DNA from: Aureimonas sp. AU20
GTDB taxonomy: Bacteria > Pseudomonadota > Alphaproteobacteria > Rhizobiales > Rhizobiaceae
Direction: 5' to 3'
DNA: 64,000 nucleotides
Assembly: GCF_001442755.1 (NCBI RefSeq)
Contig: NZ_CP006368.1
Span: forward strand, 372,001 to 436,000
Shown: positions 9,801 through 17,209 of the stretch, one piece after another
How positions within the stretch are numbered: the first letter of the stretch is position 1
How the letters are laid out: the number at the start of each line of letters is the position of its first letter
Notes under the pieces: model-generated
What the model was told of the DNA's origin: nothing
What the model saw: only the letters and a program-made list of their open reading frames with translations
Database searches by the model: none
Made by a program: the position numbers and the translations under genes

Positions 9801-9825
9801 GAGCTGGCGCCTGACGCGGGTGTAG
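6805..9825 (+). CDS. Alpha-mannosidase, glycoside hydrolase family 38
   Basis: A 1006-residue zinc-dependent retaining alpha-mannosidase that removes terminal alpha-mannose, presumably from imported oligosaccharides in the cytoplasm (no signal peptide). The start is the ATG at 6805 behind AAAAGGAG; the much longer open frame upstream lies over the permease and is spurious. Zinc ligands are visible in GHAHIDLAWLW (His253, Asp255). The catalytic nucleophile is Asp365 in WLPDCFGFSPALPQ, and the late zinc histidine is His571 in FHDILPGSGI. The C-terminal third is the beta-sandwich region. Length fits bacterial GH38 enzymes (about 1000 aa). It is the last gene of the ABC operon, 20 bp after the permease, and is followed by a hairpin. 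Confidence 0.96.
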   Translation: MSLTLTQRIDRLDVRSRELPHWRERASVPIERWTFDGEPLALGAFWPRRDGVFRFAAEAEVPEGWALEDTRLLLDLGGESLVTLKGGAGEKSYGLDPYHREFAVPGRRFAIGSETVARLPFGEPVKEPRLTVARLAWIEPAVHAFHLLLRQLVETARLLGSHEAVAHLVGAGEDAFASLDWPSATADYVARMGDFTQGRAIWALPALKAQPAGLTDAQRTSVAAAHDGLAAALRALKARYPQQGRVAVTGHAHIDLAWLWPYAETRRKARRTFHSMLGLMEAFPDFVFNQSTAAFYAQIEEDDPALFGAIREAVKRGQWETIGGMWVEPDTNMPTGESFVRQILYGQRYFEKTFGVRHRVCWLPDCFGFSPALPQLLRQGGMDSFFTIKVNWSETNRFPHDLFYWEGLDGSRVLAHTFDNPQNGYNGSVEPAAILPTWGNFRRKDIHDETLLAVGWGDGGGGTTAEMLERQAQLADFPVVPALRPVRVEDFFARIHEEVPAETLPVWSGEIYLELHRATLTSQSHTKRLHRHAERALITAETVASLAALLGADVPESLEPVWRTVLKNEFHDILPGSGIREIYEDSERELTEALASAEAAGRAGLAALTSQLPKGEIAEALVLVNPDLHERGVRAEIDGAPLTIDTALPALGVLVLDRAAVAAPAGLSVSATHLENRFVRVEIAADGTLASLFDKRTGREALAGRGNQLWVYPMDKPRDWDAWDLENDYRRGGIELTAVDAIEIVESGPHRATIRVERRFRDSTITQTLRLWANSPRLEIRTDLDWHDRRVLLRTETPVDVRSDFATFECAFGVVRRATHDNTSWDEAKFEVPAHRFADLSEPGFGVALLNDAKYGHSVKGNVLGLSLVRSPIYPDPLADEGAQSFTYALLPHAGDWREGGVREEALDLNQPVLATLASGLAAGLHRPLAATGVPAALAGLKPAEDGNGLVARVYEPAGARGGFALDPARGWAVAEDVDLLEEPVSRPAGPDLKPFEVRSWRLTRV

Positions 9826-9829
9826 GTCA

Positions 9830-9868
9830 TAGGCCCCGCGCTCGGGCCGCAAGCGAGCGATGGGCCTA
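9830..9868 (+). terminator. Two-part hairpin after the alpha-mannosidase
   Basis: TAGGCCC (9830-9836) pairs with GGGCCTA (9862-9868). Inside it CGCTCG (9839-9844) pairs with CGAGCG (9854-9859), separated from the outer stem by a 2x2 internal loop. It starts 5 bp after the stop codon, as an operon-end hairpin would. No U-tract follows, so intrinsic termination is uncertain. Confidence 0.5.
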
Positions 9869-10086
9869 GTGGAAGGCCGGCTACGGGAGAAGGGTTTGAC
9901 AAAGCCCGCCCTCGCCGGCCTTCATGCGAACGGAGCGGTGCCCCTTCTCAGGCGCTGCCATGTGTCCGGCCGGCACGTGGCGCACTCGAGGCGAGCCGCG
10001 CTTTGCCGATCCAAGGCTGGACGTGAGGCTTGGAGCATGACGACCTCGATAAGGTCGGCTGGCTGACGAGTTGTTGCGGACGGGAC

Positions 10087-11304
10087 ATGACATCCACTTC
10101 TTCGCCGGGCGATCTGGCCGGCTCCAATTCCGGCCTCGCCGCGAGCCACAATCAGGCGGTCGTGCTGCGCACCATCCGCTGGAACCAGCCGATCTCGCGC
10201 ACCGAACTCGCGCAGCGTTGCGGGCTCAGCAAGCAGGCGGTGGCGCGCATTACGGAAAAGCTGATCGACGACGGGCTCGTGATGGAGGCGCGCCGGCGCT
10301 ACGGCCTGCGCGGCCAGCCGGCGATCGAGCTGGAGATCGACCCGCAGGGCTGCTCGGCGGTCGGCATCGGGCTGGGGCGCGACCATCTCACCATCGTCGC
10401 GGTGGACGCGCTCGGCCGGGTGCAGGACCGGGTTCATCGCGAGGCGCGCTATCTCCTGCCGGACGCCTTCTTCGCCGAAGTGCGCGAGGCGCTCAAAAGC
10501 TTTCGCCGCCGCCGCGCCATCGACGAGAGCCGCCTGTGCGGCATCGGCGTCGCCTTTCCCGATTGGCTTGGGCGCATTCCCTTCATCGGCATGCCCGAGC
10601 GCTATGCCTTGTGGGAGGCGACCGACATCCGCGCGGGTCTCGCCGAGATCACCGACCGGCCGATCTTCATCGACAACGACGCGACCGTGGCGGCGATCGG
10701 CGAGACGAACTACGGGCTCGGCGCGGAAATCCGCAGCTTCTTCTACATCTTCATCGGCGCCGGGCTCGGCGGCGGCGTGGTGCTGGACGGCGCGGCCTAT
10801 CACGGCGCGGGCGGGATCGCGGGCGAGATCGGCTGGCTTCCCGTCGCGCCGGACGGCGGCGAAGGGCCGGTGCGCCCGCTCGGCGAGGTCGTGTCGCTTT
10901 TCCTGCTCTACGAGTTCCTGAAGTCCCACGGCTTCCATGTGGACGAGCCGCAGCAATTGCTGGCACTGGACGAGCGCGGCCGCGCCCTGGTGGCGGAATG
11001 GCTGCGCCGCGCCGCGCGCCCCCTGGCGGAGGCCGCGATCGACATCGGCCTGACGCTCGACCCTGACGCGGTGGTGATCGGCGGCCGCCTCCCGGTGACG
11101 CTGATGGACCGCCTGATCCAACATGTTCACGAGGCGCTGGCCGAGGACCCGCGCCCGTCACCTCATGTCTACCGCGCCGCCGGCTCGGAGGATGCCGCAG
11201 CGCTCGGCGCCGCAGCCATGCCGCTCGCTCACGCGCTCAGGCTGGAATCAGCAGACCCCGCCCAGCTGACGCGCTCGCCGCTGCGCGGCCGGGCGCTGTT
11301 ATAG
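10087..11304 (+). CDS. ROK family transcriptional regulator
   Basis: A 405-residue NagC/Mlc/XylR-like repressor. Residues 19-60 are a winged helix (ISRTELAQRCGLSKQAVARI), followed by a sugar-kinase-like ROK domain with FIDNDATVAAIGE and the phosphate loop FIGAGLGGGVVLDG. The start is the ATG at 10087; a TTG at 10030 is in frame but adds an unrelated tail. Unlike many ROK proteins, the segment after GGIAGEIGW has no CxCGxxGC zinc-binding cysteines. It lies just after the mannosidase and probably controls that operon in response to the sugar; that link is positional inference. Confidence 0.92.
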   Translation: MTSTSSPGDLAGSNSGLAASHNQAVVLRTIRWNQPISRTELAQRCGLSKQAVARITEKLIDDGLVMEARRRYGLRGQPAIELEIDPQGCSAVGIGLGRDHLTIVAVDALGRVQDRVHREARYLLPDAFFAEVREALKSFRRRRAIDESRLCGIGVAFPDWLGRIPFIGMPERYALWEATDIRAGLAEITDRPIFIDNDATVAAIGETNYGLGAEIRSFFYIFIGAGLGGGVVLDGAAYHGAGGIAGEIGWLPVAPDGGEGPVRPLGEVVSLFLLYEFLKSHGFHVDEPQQLLALDERGRALVAEWLRRAARPLAEAAIDIGLTLDPDAVVIGGRLPVTLMDRLIQHVHEALAEDPRPSPHVYRAAGSEDAAALGAAAMPLAHALRLESADPAQLTRSPLRGRALL

Positions 11305-11519
11305 AGCGCCCAACAAAACCTAACGGGGTCGGCTACCCGAAGTCCTTTCACCGCACATGCTTGGCCCCGCGCCCTCGCGTCGATCGCGCTTCGTTCCTCC
11401 GCGCCGGCGAAAATCCCTCGACCATCCTCCACCCGGAATTTTTTCCAGGCATTGCGAATAGGCGGAGCGCCTGACGGCCTCGCGAGAACGTGGCCTCGAC
11501 TGTGCCCCGACCGAAATCT

Positions 11520-12563
11520 TCAAAGCTGCTCCAGCTTGTCGATCGGCAGCGGCTCCGCCATCGGATTCAAGGGCGTGAACCCCGAGAAATAGCCCTTCAG
11601 CTTGGTCGAACCGCGTAGAAAAGCTTCGATTTCCTCCGGCGCCATGTAGCGATCGCCGAACCAGGGATAGGTCTCGGCGCTGAAGCAGGTGTCCAGCCAT
11701 TCCACCACGGCCCGGTGCCGCGCGGTCTTCACCATTTCGGGGTGAACCGCGAGCCAGAGGTCCACCGGGATGCGGAGGCCGAGATCCAGGGGAACCAGAT
11801 CGCCGCCGATGGCCGCGGCGTAGTTCGGCAGCATGCCGATGCCGGCACCCTTGGCGATCGCCCAGTAGTGGGCGCTGGCGAAGTTCGTCCGAAGCGCCAC
11901 GATCCGCTCCGCGATCTCCGGCGTGTAGATCCGGTCCAGCCCGTAGCCCGTGAACTGGTCCATCTCCTGTTCGATGATGCGGTGGTCGGCCAGTTCCGCC
12001 AGCGTCGTCGGCAGCCCGTGCCGCTCGGCATAGGCGCGCCCGGCGAACAGCGTCATGTGAACGCAGCCGATCTTGTGCTTCACCACGTCGAATGCCGTCG
12101 GCTCGGCCGTCTGGATCGAGATGTCGGCCTCCAGCCGCAGGACGTCCACCGCCTGCAGCGCGCATTGCAACGTCACCTGAATGTCCCGCCCCGGCCCGGC
12201 CAGAAAGTCCACCAGCTGCGGCACGATCCAGAACGTGCCGATCCCCTCCGTCACGGCGAGGCGCACCGGGCCCTTCATCGTGTCGGAGGCGGACTGCGCG
12301 ACGCGCATCAGGTCCATCATCGAGCGCTCCACCAGCCGCGCGGCGCTCACCACCCGCCTCCCCTCCACGGTCAGCTTGGCGCCGTCGACATGGCGGTTGA
12401 ACACGGGAAAGCCGAACTGGTCCTCCAGCCGGTCGACGATGCCGCGCAGCGTGTTGACGCTGCGTCCCAGATCCTGGGCCGCCTGTCGGAAGCTCTGGCG
12501 ATCGGCCACGGCGAGGATGACCTTCACCCCGTCCCAGTCCACGCTCTGCAGTAGGTGTTCCAT
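11520..12563 (-). CDS. LysR family transcriptional regulator
   Basis: A 347-residue LysR protein. The N-terminal winged helix is at about residues 8-66 (AVADRQSFRQAAQDLGRSVN, then RGIVDRLEDQFGFPVFNR). An effector-binding periplasmic-binding-protein-like domain starts near GPVRLAVTEGIG (residue 97). It is longer than the usual 300 residues because of a C-terminal extension rich in Phe and Pro. It is transcribed divergently from the GNAT acetyltransferase with 89 bp between, the classic LysR arrangement, so it likely controls that gene and itself. The effector is unknown. Confidence 0.93.
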   Translation of the reverse strand: MEHLLQSVDWDGVKVILAVADRQSFRQAAQDLGRSVNTLRGIVDRLEDQFGFPVFNRHVDGAKLTVEGRRVVSAARLVERSMMDLMRVAQSASDTMKGPVRLAVTEGIGTFWIVPQLVDFLAGPGRDIQVTLQCALQAVDVLRLEADISIQTAEPTAFDVVKHKIGCVHMTLFAGRAYAERHGLPTTLAELADHRIIEQEMDQFTGYGLDRIYTPEIAERIVALRTNFASAHYWAIAKGAGIGMLPNYAAAIGGDLVPLDLGLRIPVDLWLAVHPEMVKTARHRAVVEWLDTCFSAETYPWFGDRYMAPEEIEAFLRGSTKLKGYFSGFTPLNPMAEPLPIDKLEQL

Positions 12564-12652
12564 ATGGCGAACGCCCCGTCGTCAGCTTTGCTGCATCGGC
12601 GGCGCCGACAGTTGAGTAACCATCCTCTCCACAATCTATCGGAGAGAACAAG

Positions 12653-13294
12653 ATGAGTTCTTCGCCCTTCCCCACCGCTTCTCCCGACTTGTCCCCCTCC
12701 GATGCCGCGCCCCGGCGCGCCCGGCGGTACGAAAAAGGGCTCGACGCCAACGGAACGGGCCTCGTGGTCGTCCACGGCATGGACGATTTCGTGAAGATGG
12801 CCGTGGTGCGCGCCGCCGTCTACATGGGCGAGAAGGCCTTCGCCTACGACCAGCAGTTCGACGGCAACGATTTTGCCGCCACCCATCTTCTCGCCAGCGT
12901 TCGCGGCGAGCCCGCTGGCTGCATCCGCATCCGCTTCTTCGGCGACTTCGCCAAGATGGAGCGTCTGGCGGTGCGGCGCGAGTTCCGCAATTCCCGCATC
13001 TCCTTCGAGCTGGTGCGCGCGGCGGTCGATCTGTGCCGGGCCAAGGGCTACCGCAAGCTCTATGGCCATGCCAGCGAGGAATATCTGAGCTTCTGGCTGC
13101 ATTTCGGCTTCAAGGTTCGCGACAACGGCGCGCCGTTCGAGCTGGCCAGTTGGCCGCTGGTGGAGATGGTCGAGGACATCGAGCCCTTCGATGACGCCGT
13201 GTGCATCGGCGACGATCCGGTGCGCACGATCCGGCCCGAAGGGCTGTGGAACCAGCCCTGCGCTCTCGAGCGCCCCAGCACCCTGGCAGGCTGA
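12653..13294 (+). CDS. GNAT family N-acetyltransferase
   Basis: A 213-residue acyl-CoA-dependent acyltransferase. The GNAT fold is recognisable from AGCIRIRFFGDFAKMERLAVRR (beta4 and pyrophosphate loop, about residues 84-105), then SFELVRAAVDLCRAKGYRKLYG and the FWLHFGFKV segment, which matches the conserved 'xFYxxxGF' end of the fold. GGAGAG lies 6-11 nt before the ATG. The gene is divergent from the LysR gene and closely followed by two small unknown genes (3-bp gap, then a GTGA overlap), so all three are probably one transcript. The acceptor substrate is unknown; autoinducer synthases share this fold, but none of their signature residues stand out. Confidence 0.85.
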   Translation: MSSSPFPTASPDLSPSDAAPRRARRYEKGLDANGTGLVVVHGMDDFVKMAVVRAAVYMGEKAFAYDQQFDGNDFAATHLLASVRGEPAGCIRIRFFGDFAKMERLAVRREFRNSRISFELVRAAVDLCRAKGYRKLYGHASEEYLSFWLHFGFKVRDNGAPFELASWPLVEMVEDIEPFDDAVCIGDDPVRTIRPEGLWNQPCALERPSTLAG

Positions 13295-13297
13295 TCC

Positions 13298-13561
13298 ATG
13301 GACGCGGAGGAAGAGCGCAGGCTGACCGAGTTGGCGCGAGGCCTGACGCGCGACCGGGAGCTGGCGAGCGGCCTGTCCCTGCCTTTCGTCACCCGCCTTC
13401 TCGATCTCGCGCTCCTGGAACTGGCCATGGTCTGGCACGGAAAGGAGCGCGGGCCGGGCTCGTCAGCCAAGGGCCAGGGCCCGCTCGAGGATTTCCTTCA
13501 GCTCAAGCTCCGCGTCGCCCTTCTGGAGCGAGACGCCGGAGCGCATTACCGAAGATCGTGA
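13298..13561 (+). CDS. Small conserved-looking protein of unknown function (87 aa)
   Basis: Predicted soluble, helix-rich protein with many Leu, Glu and Arg residues (LTELARGLTRDRELASG, then LLDLALLELAMVWHGKERG). I recognise no family. The start 3 bp after the GNAT stop and the GTGA overlap with the next gene support real translation. The amphipathic helices suggest a protein-protein partner, perhaps of the acetyltransferase or of the next protein. Confidence 0.65.
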   Translation: MDAEEERRLTELARGLTRDRELASGLSLPFVTRLLDLALLELAMVWHGKERGPGSSAKGQGPLEDFLQLKLRVALLERDAGAHYRRS

Positions 13562-13923
13562 GGCAAGCCATCTTGGACATTCCCCATTCCACCGGCAAGA
13601 CATGGGACCTCGCCGACGCCTCGTTCTCCGAGCCGAGCGAGCAGCAGTTCCTCGCCGCCTATCTCGCCGACCTGCTGCCGGCGGCCGCGCGGCATTCCGA
13701 CGACGCGGTATCGCTTCTGAAGCGCGCGGTGGAAGCGCTCGATCCGCTGGTCGATCTGCCGGATATCACCTTCGGACGCCAGGCCCGGCACGGCGCCTCG
13801 CCCGTCGCGGCGCTCGCCTTCGCCGTCCGGGACCTGACGCCCGGCACGGGACCCCATCTCTGGGTCTCGATGGCCATCGAGATCCTGAAGGGGCATCGTC
13901 TGGAGGCGCTTGGCACGAGTTGA
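13558..13923 (+). CDS. Small protein of unknown function (121 aa)
   Basis: It starts with GTG at 13558 overlapping the previous stop (GTGA); a TTG at 13573 is an alternative. The sequence is soluble and acidic at the front (WDLADASFSEPSEQQFLAAY), helical in the middle, and ends with LWVSMAIEILKGHRLEALG. No family recognised. It closes the probable GNAT operon and faces the XRE gene on the other strand, 27 bp away. Confidence 0.65.
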   Translation: MRQAILDIPHSTGKTWDLADASFSEPSEQQFLAAYLADLLPAAARHSDDAVSLLKRAVEALDPLVDLPDITFGRQARHGASPVAALAFAVRDLTPGTGPHLWVSMAIEILKGHRLEALGTS

Positions 13924-13950
13924 GCGCCGATCCGGCGACGGTCGGCCAGA

Positions 13951-14322
13951 TCAGCTTTTGACGGATGTCAGCGCGTCCACCAGATCGGAAATCGACCGAC
14001 GCAGATGTGGGTCGAGTAGGCCGATCTTCTGGGCGATCACCAGCGAGGAAAGATCGGCCGTTTGGGCGCCCGATCCTGCGTCTGTTTCCTCATCCGGAAA
14101 GAAGTCGCTGATTCGCACGTTGAGGACGCGCGCAATGCGCGCCAGCATTGAGGCCGAGACGCGATTCGTGCCGCTCTCGTATTTCTGCACCTGCTGGTAG
14201 GTGACGCCGACCTTCGACGCCAGCATGTCCAGCGACATCCGACGCGCCTTGCGAAGTGCGCGCACTTGCCGCCCGACGCTCACGTCGATGCTGTCGGGTT
14301 GCTCCTTGGGCACGCCCACCAT
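13951..14322 (-). CDS. XRE family regulator, PraR/PhrR-like
   Basis: A 123-residue cytoplasmic DNA-binding protein. A single helix-turn-helix occupies residues 16-70 (VGRQVRALRKARRMSLDMLA, then KVGVTYQQVQKYESGTNRVS). The strings QKYESGTNRVSASML and ARVLNVRISDFF closely match the PraR/PhrR group, which in rhizobia acts on quorum sensing, biofilm and stress genes. The C-terminal helix (HLRRSISDLVDALTSV) resembles the family's dimerising tail. It is a single gene; its target here is unknown. Confidence 0.88.
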   Translation of the reverse strand: MVGVPKEQPDSIDVSVGRQVRALRKARRMSLDMLASKVGVTYQQVQKYESGTNRVSASMLARIARVLNVRISDFFPDEETDAGSGAQTADLSSLVIAQKIGLLDPHLRRSISDLVDALTSVKS

Positions 14323-14563
14323 ATGATATTCCCACGCTCGGTCCGCAGGCAGCTATAGGCGCACGCGCACAAACGCTCAAGGCCGACCGGTCTCTTGAGG
14401 TAAACACCGGCACGCCCACGAGACTTCGGATTCTCACCCGTCCCCAAACCGTGATGCCCGTACGGCCAAACGGTCGCAGAAGCCGACAAATATACCCTAT
14501 CTCTTGTCGTTTTCCGGCAGCCCGGCGAAGCGCCGTGCCGCTTGCCTGATCGCTGGGTTCGCG

Positions 14564-14580
14564 CCTCGTCCTGCACGAGG
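14564..14580 (-). terminator. Short hairpin after the GH5 gene
   Basis: CCTCGT (14564-14569) and ACGAGG (14575-14580) form a 6-bp stem with a 5-nt loop, 16 bp beyond the GH5 stop on the minus strand. There is no U-tract. Weak candidate for the end of the polysaccharide operon. Confidence 0.3.
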
Positions 14581-14596
14581 GCCATCGTCCGCCGAA

Positions 14597-15871
14597 TCAG
14601 TTGGGCATCTTCAGGCCGAGCGCCGCCGTAATGGCCGGGTCGAGCGCGCGCGTCGTGTCGTCCATCACCCCCATTCCGTCGAAGAGATTCCAGAAGGCCC
14701 AGGGAAAGTCATGCGCTTCGGCGCTTTCGCGGACATCCCTGACATAGCGGGCGCGGTCCGGCGCGGCGGCGGCGGTGTAGTGCGCGTCCGTGCGCAGGGC
14801 GCCGAACTCGCCGAGCATCACTTGGCCGGGCGGGATGGCGTGTCGCCGCGCCCAACTGGCCGCCATATCGAGATAATGGTCGATATAGGGACGGCCCGGA
14901 TCGGCCTCGAAATACTGCCGGAGAAGCCGGACCGTCTCCTCGTAGGCGGCCTCCGCCTCGACCCTGGGGCGGGTCGTATCCTGCGCCATGCGGGCGCGCA
15001 CCGCCCGCAGCGTTGCGTCGAGCGAGCCTTCGCGCGCTGGCCAGGGCACGGCGTTGAGCGCGCGGTAGACCGGCTCACGCATCCAGGGCGCGCCCTGATG
15101 GCTGAACAGATAGGGCTCGTAGAAGTGAAAGGTGAAAAGCACCGGCCCTTGCGCCAGGAGCGGGGCGGGGTCGAGCGTTTCGAGCCCCATGATCATGCCG
15201 CCGCAGGCGCCGGTCGCCACCAGCGTCAGATCCCTCGCCTGCCCCCGCGCCGCCTCGAACAGGCGCCGCTGCATCCCCTGCCAAGCTTCGGCTCCGCAGG
15301 CCTGGGGCGGTTCGTTGACGGGCTCGAGCGCGACGCGCTGCGGGTCGAAGCTGGCGAGCCGATGCGCCACTTCGCCCGCGAAGGCGACATAGGCGGAAAA
15401 CCCTGGCGCATCCGGCCCCGCGATCAGCCGGTCCTGGTTCCAGTAATGGGTCGCGCCGTTGACCTGAAGGTTGACGACGAGCTTCAGACCGCAATCGAGC
15501 GTCAGCGCGACCGCGTCCGCCAACATGTCCAGAAGCGCGCTTCGCTCAATGGGCGTGCCGGCGAGAAAGGGGCCGGGATCGACCGGCAGGCGAAGGAAGT
15601 CCAACCCCGCTGCGCGCAGGCGCAGGAGATCGGCACGGGTCGGCACCGGCCGCCCAGTCTGGAAGGGCGGCGAGCCGTAGTCCGTGCGCGGCGCGGGATA
15701 TTCGCGCGTCAGCGAGAACCAAGGAAAGGCGTTGACGCCGCGCGAGAGCGTGAGCGGCTGGGGTCTTCGATTTGCCTCGGCCGCCGCCGGGGCGCCTGCC
15801 AGAAGGGCAGCGGAGGCCGCGAGCCCGCCTTGCAGGACGCGGCGGCGGGTCGGGCGCGGGTTCACCGCCAA
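14597..15871 (-). CDS. Glycoside hydrolase family 5 (cellulase-like), Tat-exported
   Basis: A 424-residue exported endoglycanase-like hydrolase. The N-terminus has a twin-arginine-type signal (RRRVLQGG followed by an Ala/Leu core, cleavage near APAAAEA at residues 27-33). GH5 catalytic residues are visible: acid/base Glu187 in LEPVNEPP and nucleophile Glu355 in VMLGEFGAL, with NLQVNGATHYW and FHFYEP also matching the barrel. The start is TTG at 15871 or GTG at 15865; neither has a clear ribosome site. It is the last gene of the minus-strand polysaccharide arm, 7 bp after the glycosyltransferase. It probably trims or recycles the polymer made by the locus. Confidence 0.88.
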   Translation of the reverse strand: MAVNPRPTRRRVLQGGLAASAALLAGAPAAAEANRRPQPLTLSRGVNAFPWFSLTREYPAPRTDYGSPPFQTGRPVPTRADLLRLRAAGLDFLRLPVDPGPFLAGTPIERSALLDMLADAVALTLDCGLKLVVNLQVNGATHYWNQDRLIAGPDAPGFSAYVAFAGEVAHRLASFDPQRVALEPVNEPPQACGAEAWQGMQRRLFEAARGQARDLTLVATGACGGMIMGLETLDPAPLLAQGPVLFTFHFYEPYLFSHQGAPWMREPVYRALNAVPWPAREGSLDATLRAVRARMAQDTTRPRVEAEAAYEETVRLLRQYFEADPGRPYIDHYLDMAASWARRHAIPPGQVMLGEFGALRTDAHYTAAAAPDRARYVRDVRESAEAHDFPWAFWNLFDGMGVMDDTTRALDPAITAALGLKMPN

Positions 15872-15878
15872 ACCCGGA

Positions 15879-17036
15879 TCATGTCAGGACGCCCAGCGGC
15901 TGGGACGCTGCGGGATAGCCCGAAAAGCTCGCGAACTCCCGCTCGTAGGCCGAGAGAATATCGTCGAGGCGGAAGGCCGAACGGGCGCGCTCGCGCGCGG
16001 CTGTCCGGGCGCGGGCCACCAGGGCGTCGTCGGCGAGCACGGCCTCGATCGCCGCTTCGCAGCCACCCCGATCGCTGAAATAGGTGGCGGCCTCTCCGGC
16101 GGTCCAGCGGTTGAAGACGTTGTCATGGGCGATGCAGGCGTTACCCGCCGCCAGCGACTCCACAAGGGAAGGGTTCGTGCCGCCGACCGTGTGCCCGTGG
16201 ACATAGGCCCGCGCATGGTAGCGCAGCGCGGCGACGACCGCGCCGTCATAGATCGCGCCGGGGAAGACCACTTCGTCGCTCGCAGCCTTCAGCAGGCGGT
16301 CGTGATAGGCAAGACCGCGCTGCAAGGTGCCGAGAACCACGAGCTTGGCGCCGCGCCGTCGGCGCGAGAAGGCCTCGACGATGGTGTGGATGTTGTTGTC
16401 GGGCTCGATCCGGGCGATCGAGACGAGATAGGTGCCGGGCACCAAAGCCAGATCACGCACCGGCCCTTCCGGCTGCGGCGGCACCTCGTTTGCGCCATAG
16501 GCGATGGTCGCGATATGCCGGCGCGGGCGCCGGGTGGCCAGATGATCCGCGATCGCCGGGTGGTCGGCGATCAGGCGATGGGACGACCAAGCCGCGATCC
16601 ATTCGTTGACCCAGAACCAGGCCTTGATGGCCGGCCCCCACTTGGCCCGCCGCCATTCCATCCCGTCCATATTGGTCAGGACCGTCTTGCCGCGAAGGCG
16701 CAGATAGGGAAGGAACAGTCCGCTATTGTAACCGAGAACGAGACAGAGGCCCTCCTCCGCGCCCGCGTGGCGCACGGATTTCCAGTCGAATTCGAGGGTC
16801 GATTTCGGGCCGGTCGAGGCGATCTGGATGTGAACCAGCTCCACCCCGCGCCAGATGTCGGTTCTCAAGCCCTCGGTCACCTCGGAGACGTCGTGCTGAC
16901 AATAGACCACGACCCTCCATCCCCTCGCCACGAGAAAGAGCGAAAGCTGTTCGGCGAAGGTCTCGAACCCACCGTGGGCTGCGGGCACCCCTCGGGTGCC
17001 CAGAATGCGCAGAATGGGGCTCATTTCGTCCGGCAT
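15879..17036 (-). CDS. Glycosyltransferase with DUF1972 N-domain (rhamnosyltransferase-like)
   Basis: A 385-residue GT-B glycosyltransferase. The N-terminal half is the DUF1972 domain, recognised by LGTRGVPAAHGGFETFAEQL (about residues 12-31) and NMDGMEWRRAKWG. The C-terminal half is a GT1/GT4-type donor domain with YLVSIARIEPDNN and HTVGGTNPSLVESLAAGNA, where the Glu contacts the nucleotide sugar. Related enzymes add rhamnose or similar sugars to growing polysaccharides. It acts on the cytoplasmic face. Start ATG 17036 has AAGG 6 nt upstream. Confidence 0.9.
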   Translation of the reverse strand: MPDEMSPILRILGTRGVPAAHGGFETFAEQLSLFLVARGWRVVVYCQHDVSEVTEGLRTDIWRGVELVHIQIASTGPKSTLEFDWKSVRHAGAEEGLCLVLGYNSGLFLPYLRLRGKTVLTNMDGMEWRRAKWGPAIKAWFWVNEWIAAWSSHRLIADHPAIADHLATRRPRRHIATIAYGANEVPPQPEGPVRDLALVPGTYLVSIARIEPDNNIHTIVEAFSRRRRGAKLVVLGTLQRGLAYHDRLLKAASDEVVFPGAIYDGAVVAALRYHARAYVHGHTVGGTNPSLVESLAAGNACIAHDNVFNRWTAGEAATYFSDRGGCEAAIEAVLADDALVARARTAARERARSAFRLDDILSAYEREFASFSGYPAASQPLGVLT

Positions 17037-17209
17037 GAGGGCCTTGCTTTCTGTGGTCCCGATTTCGTCTGGCGGAAGGTTCGTCTGGTGGAAGGGTTGA
17101 AGGGGGAGCGTTCACGAAACGGGCCGAGCGCGATTGGGCATCGCGCTCCACTTTATCGGCTTGATCGTTCGCCGCAACGCTCGCGTGTGAGAGTGCGAGC
17201 GAGATCCAT

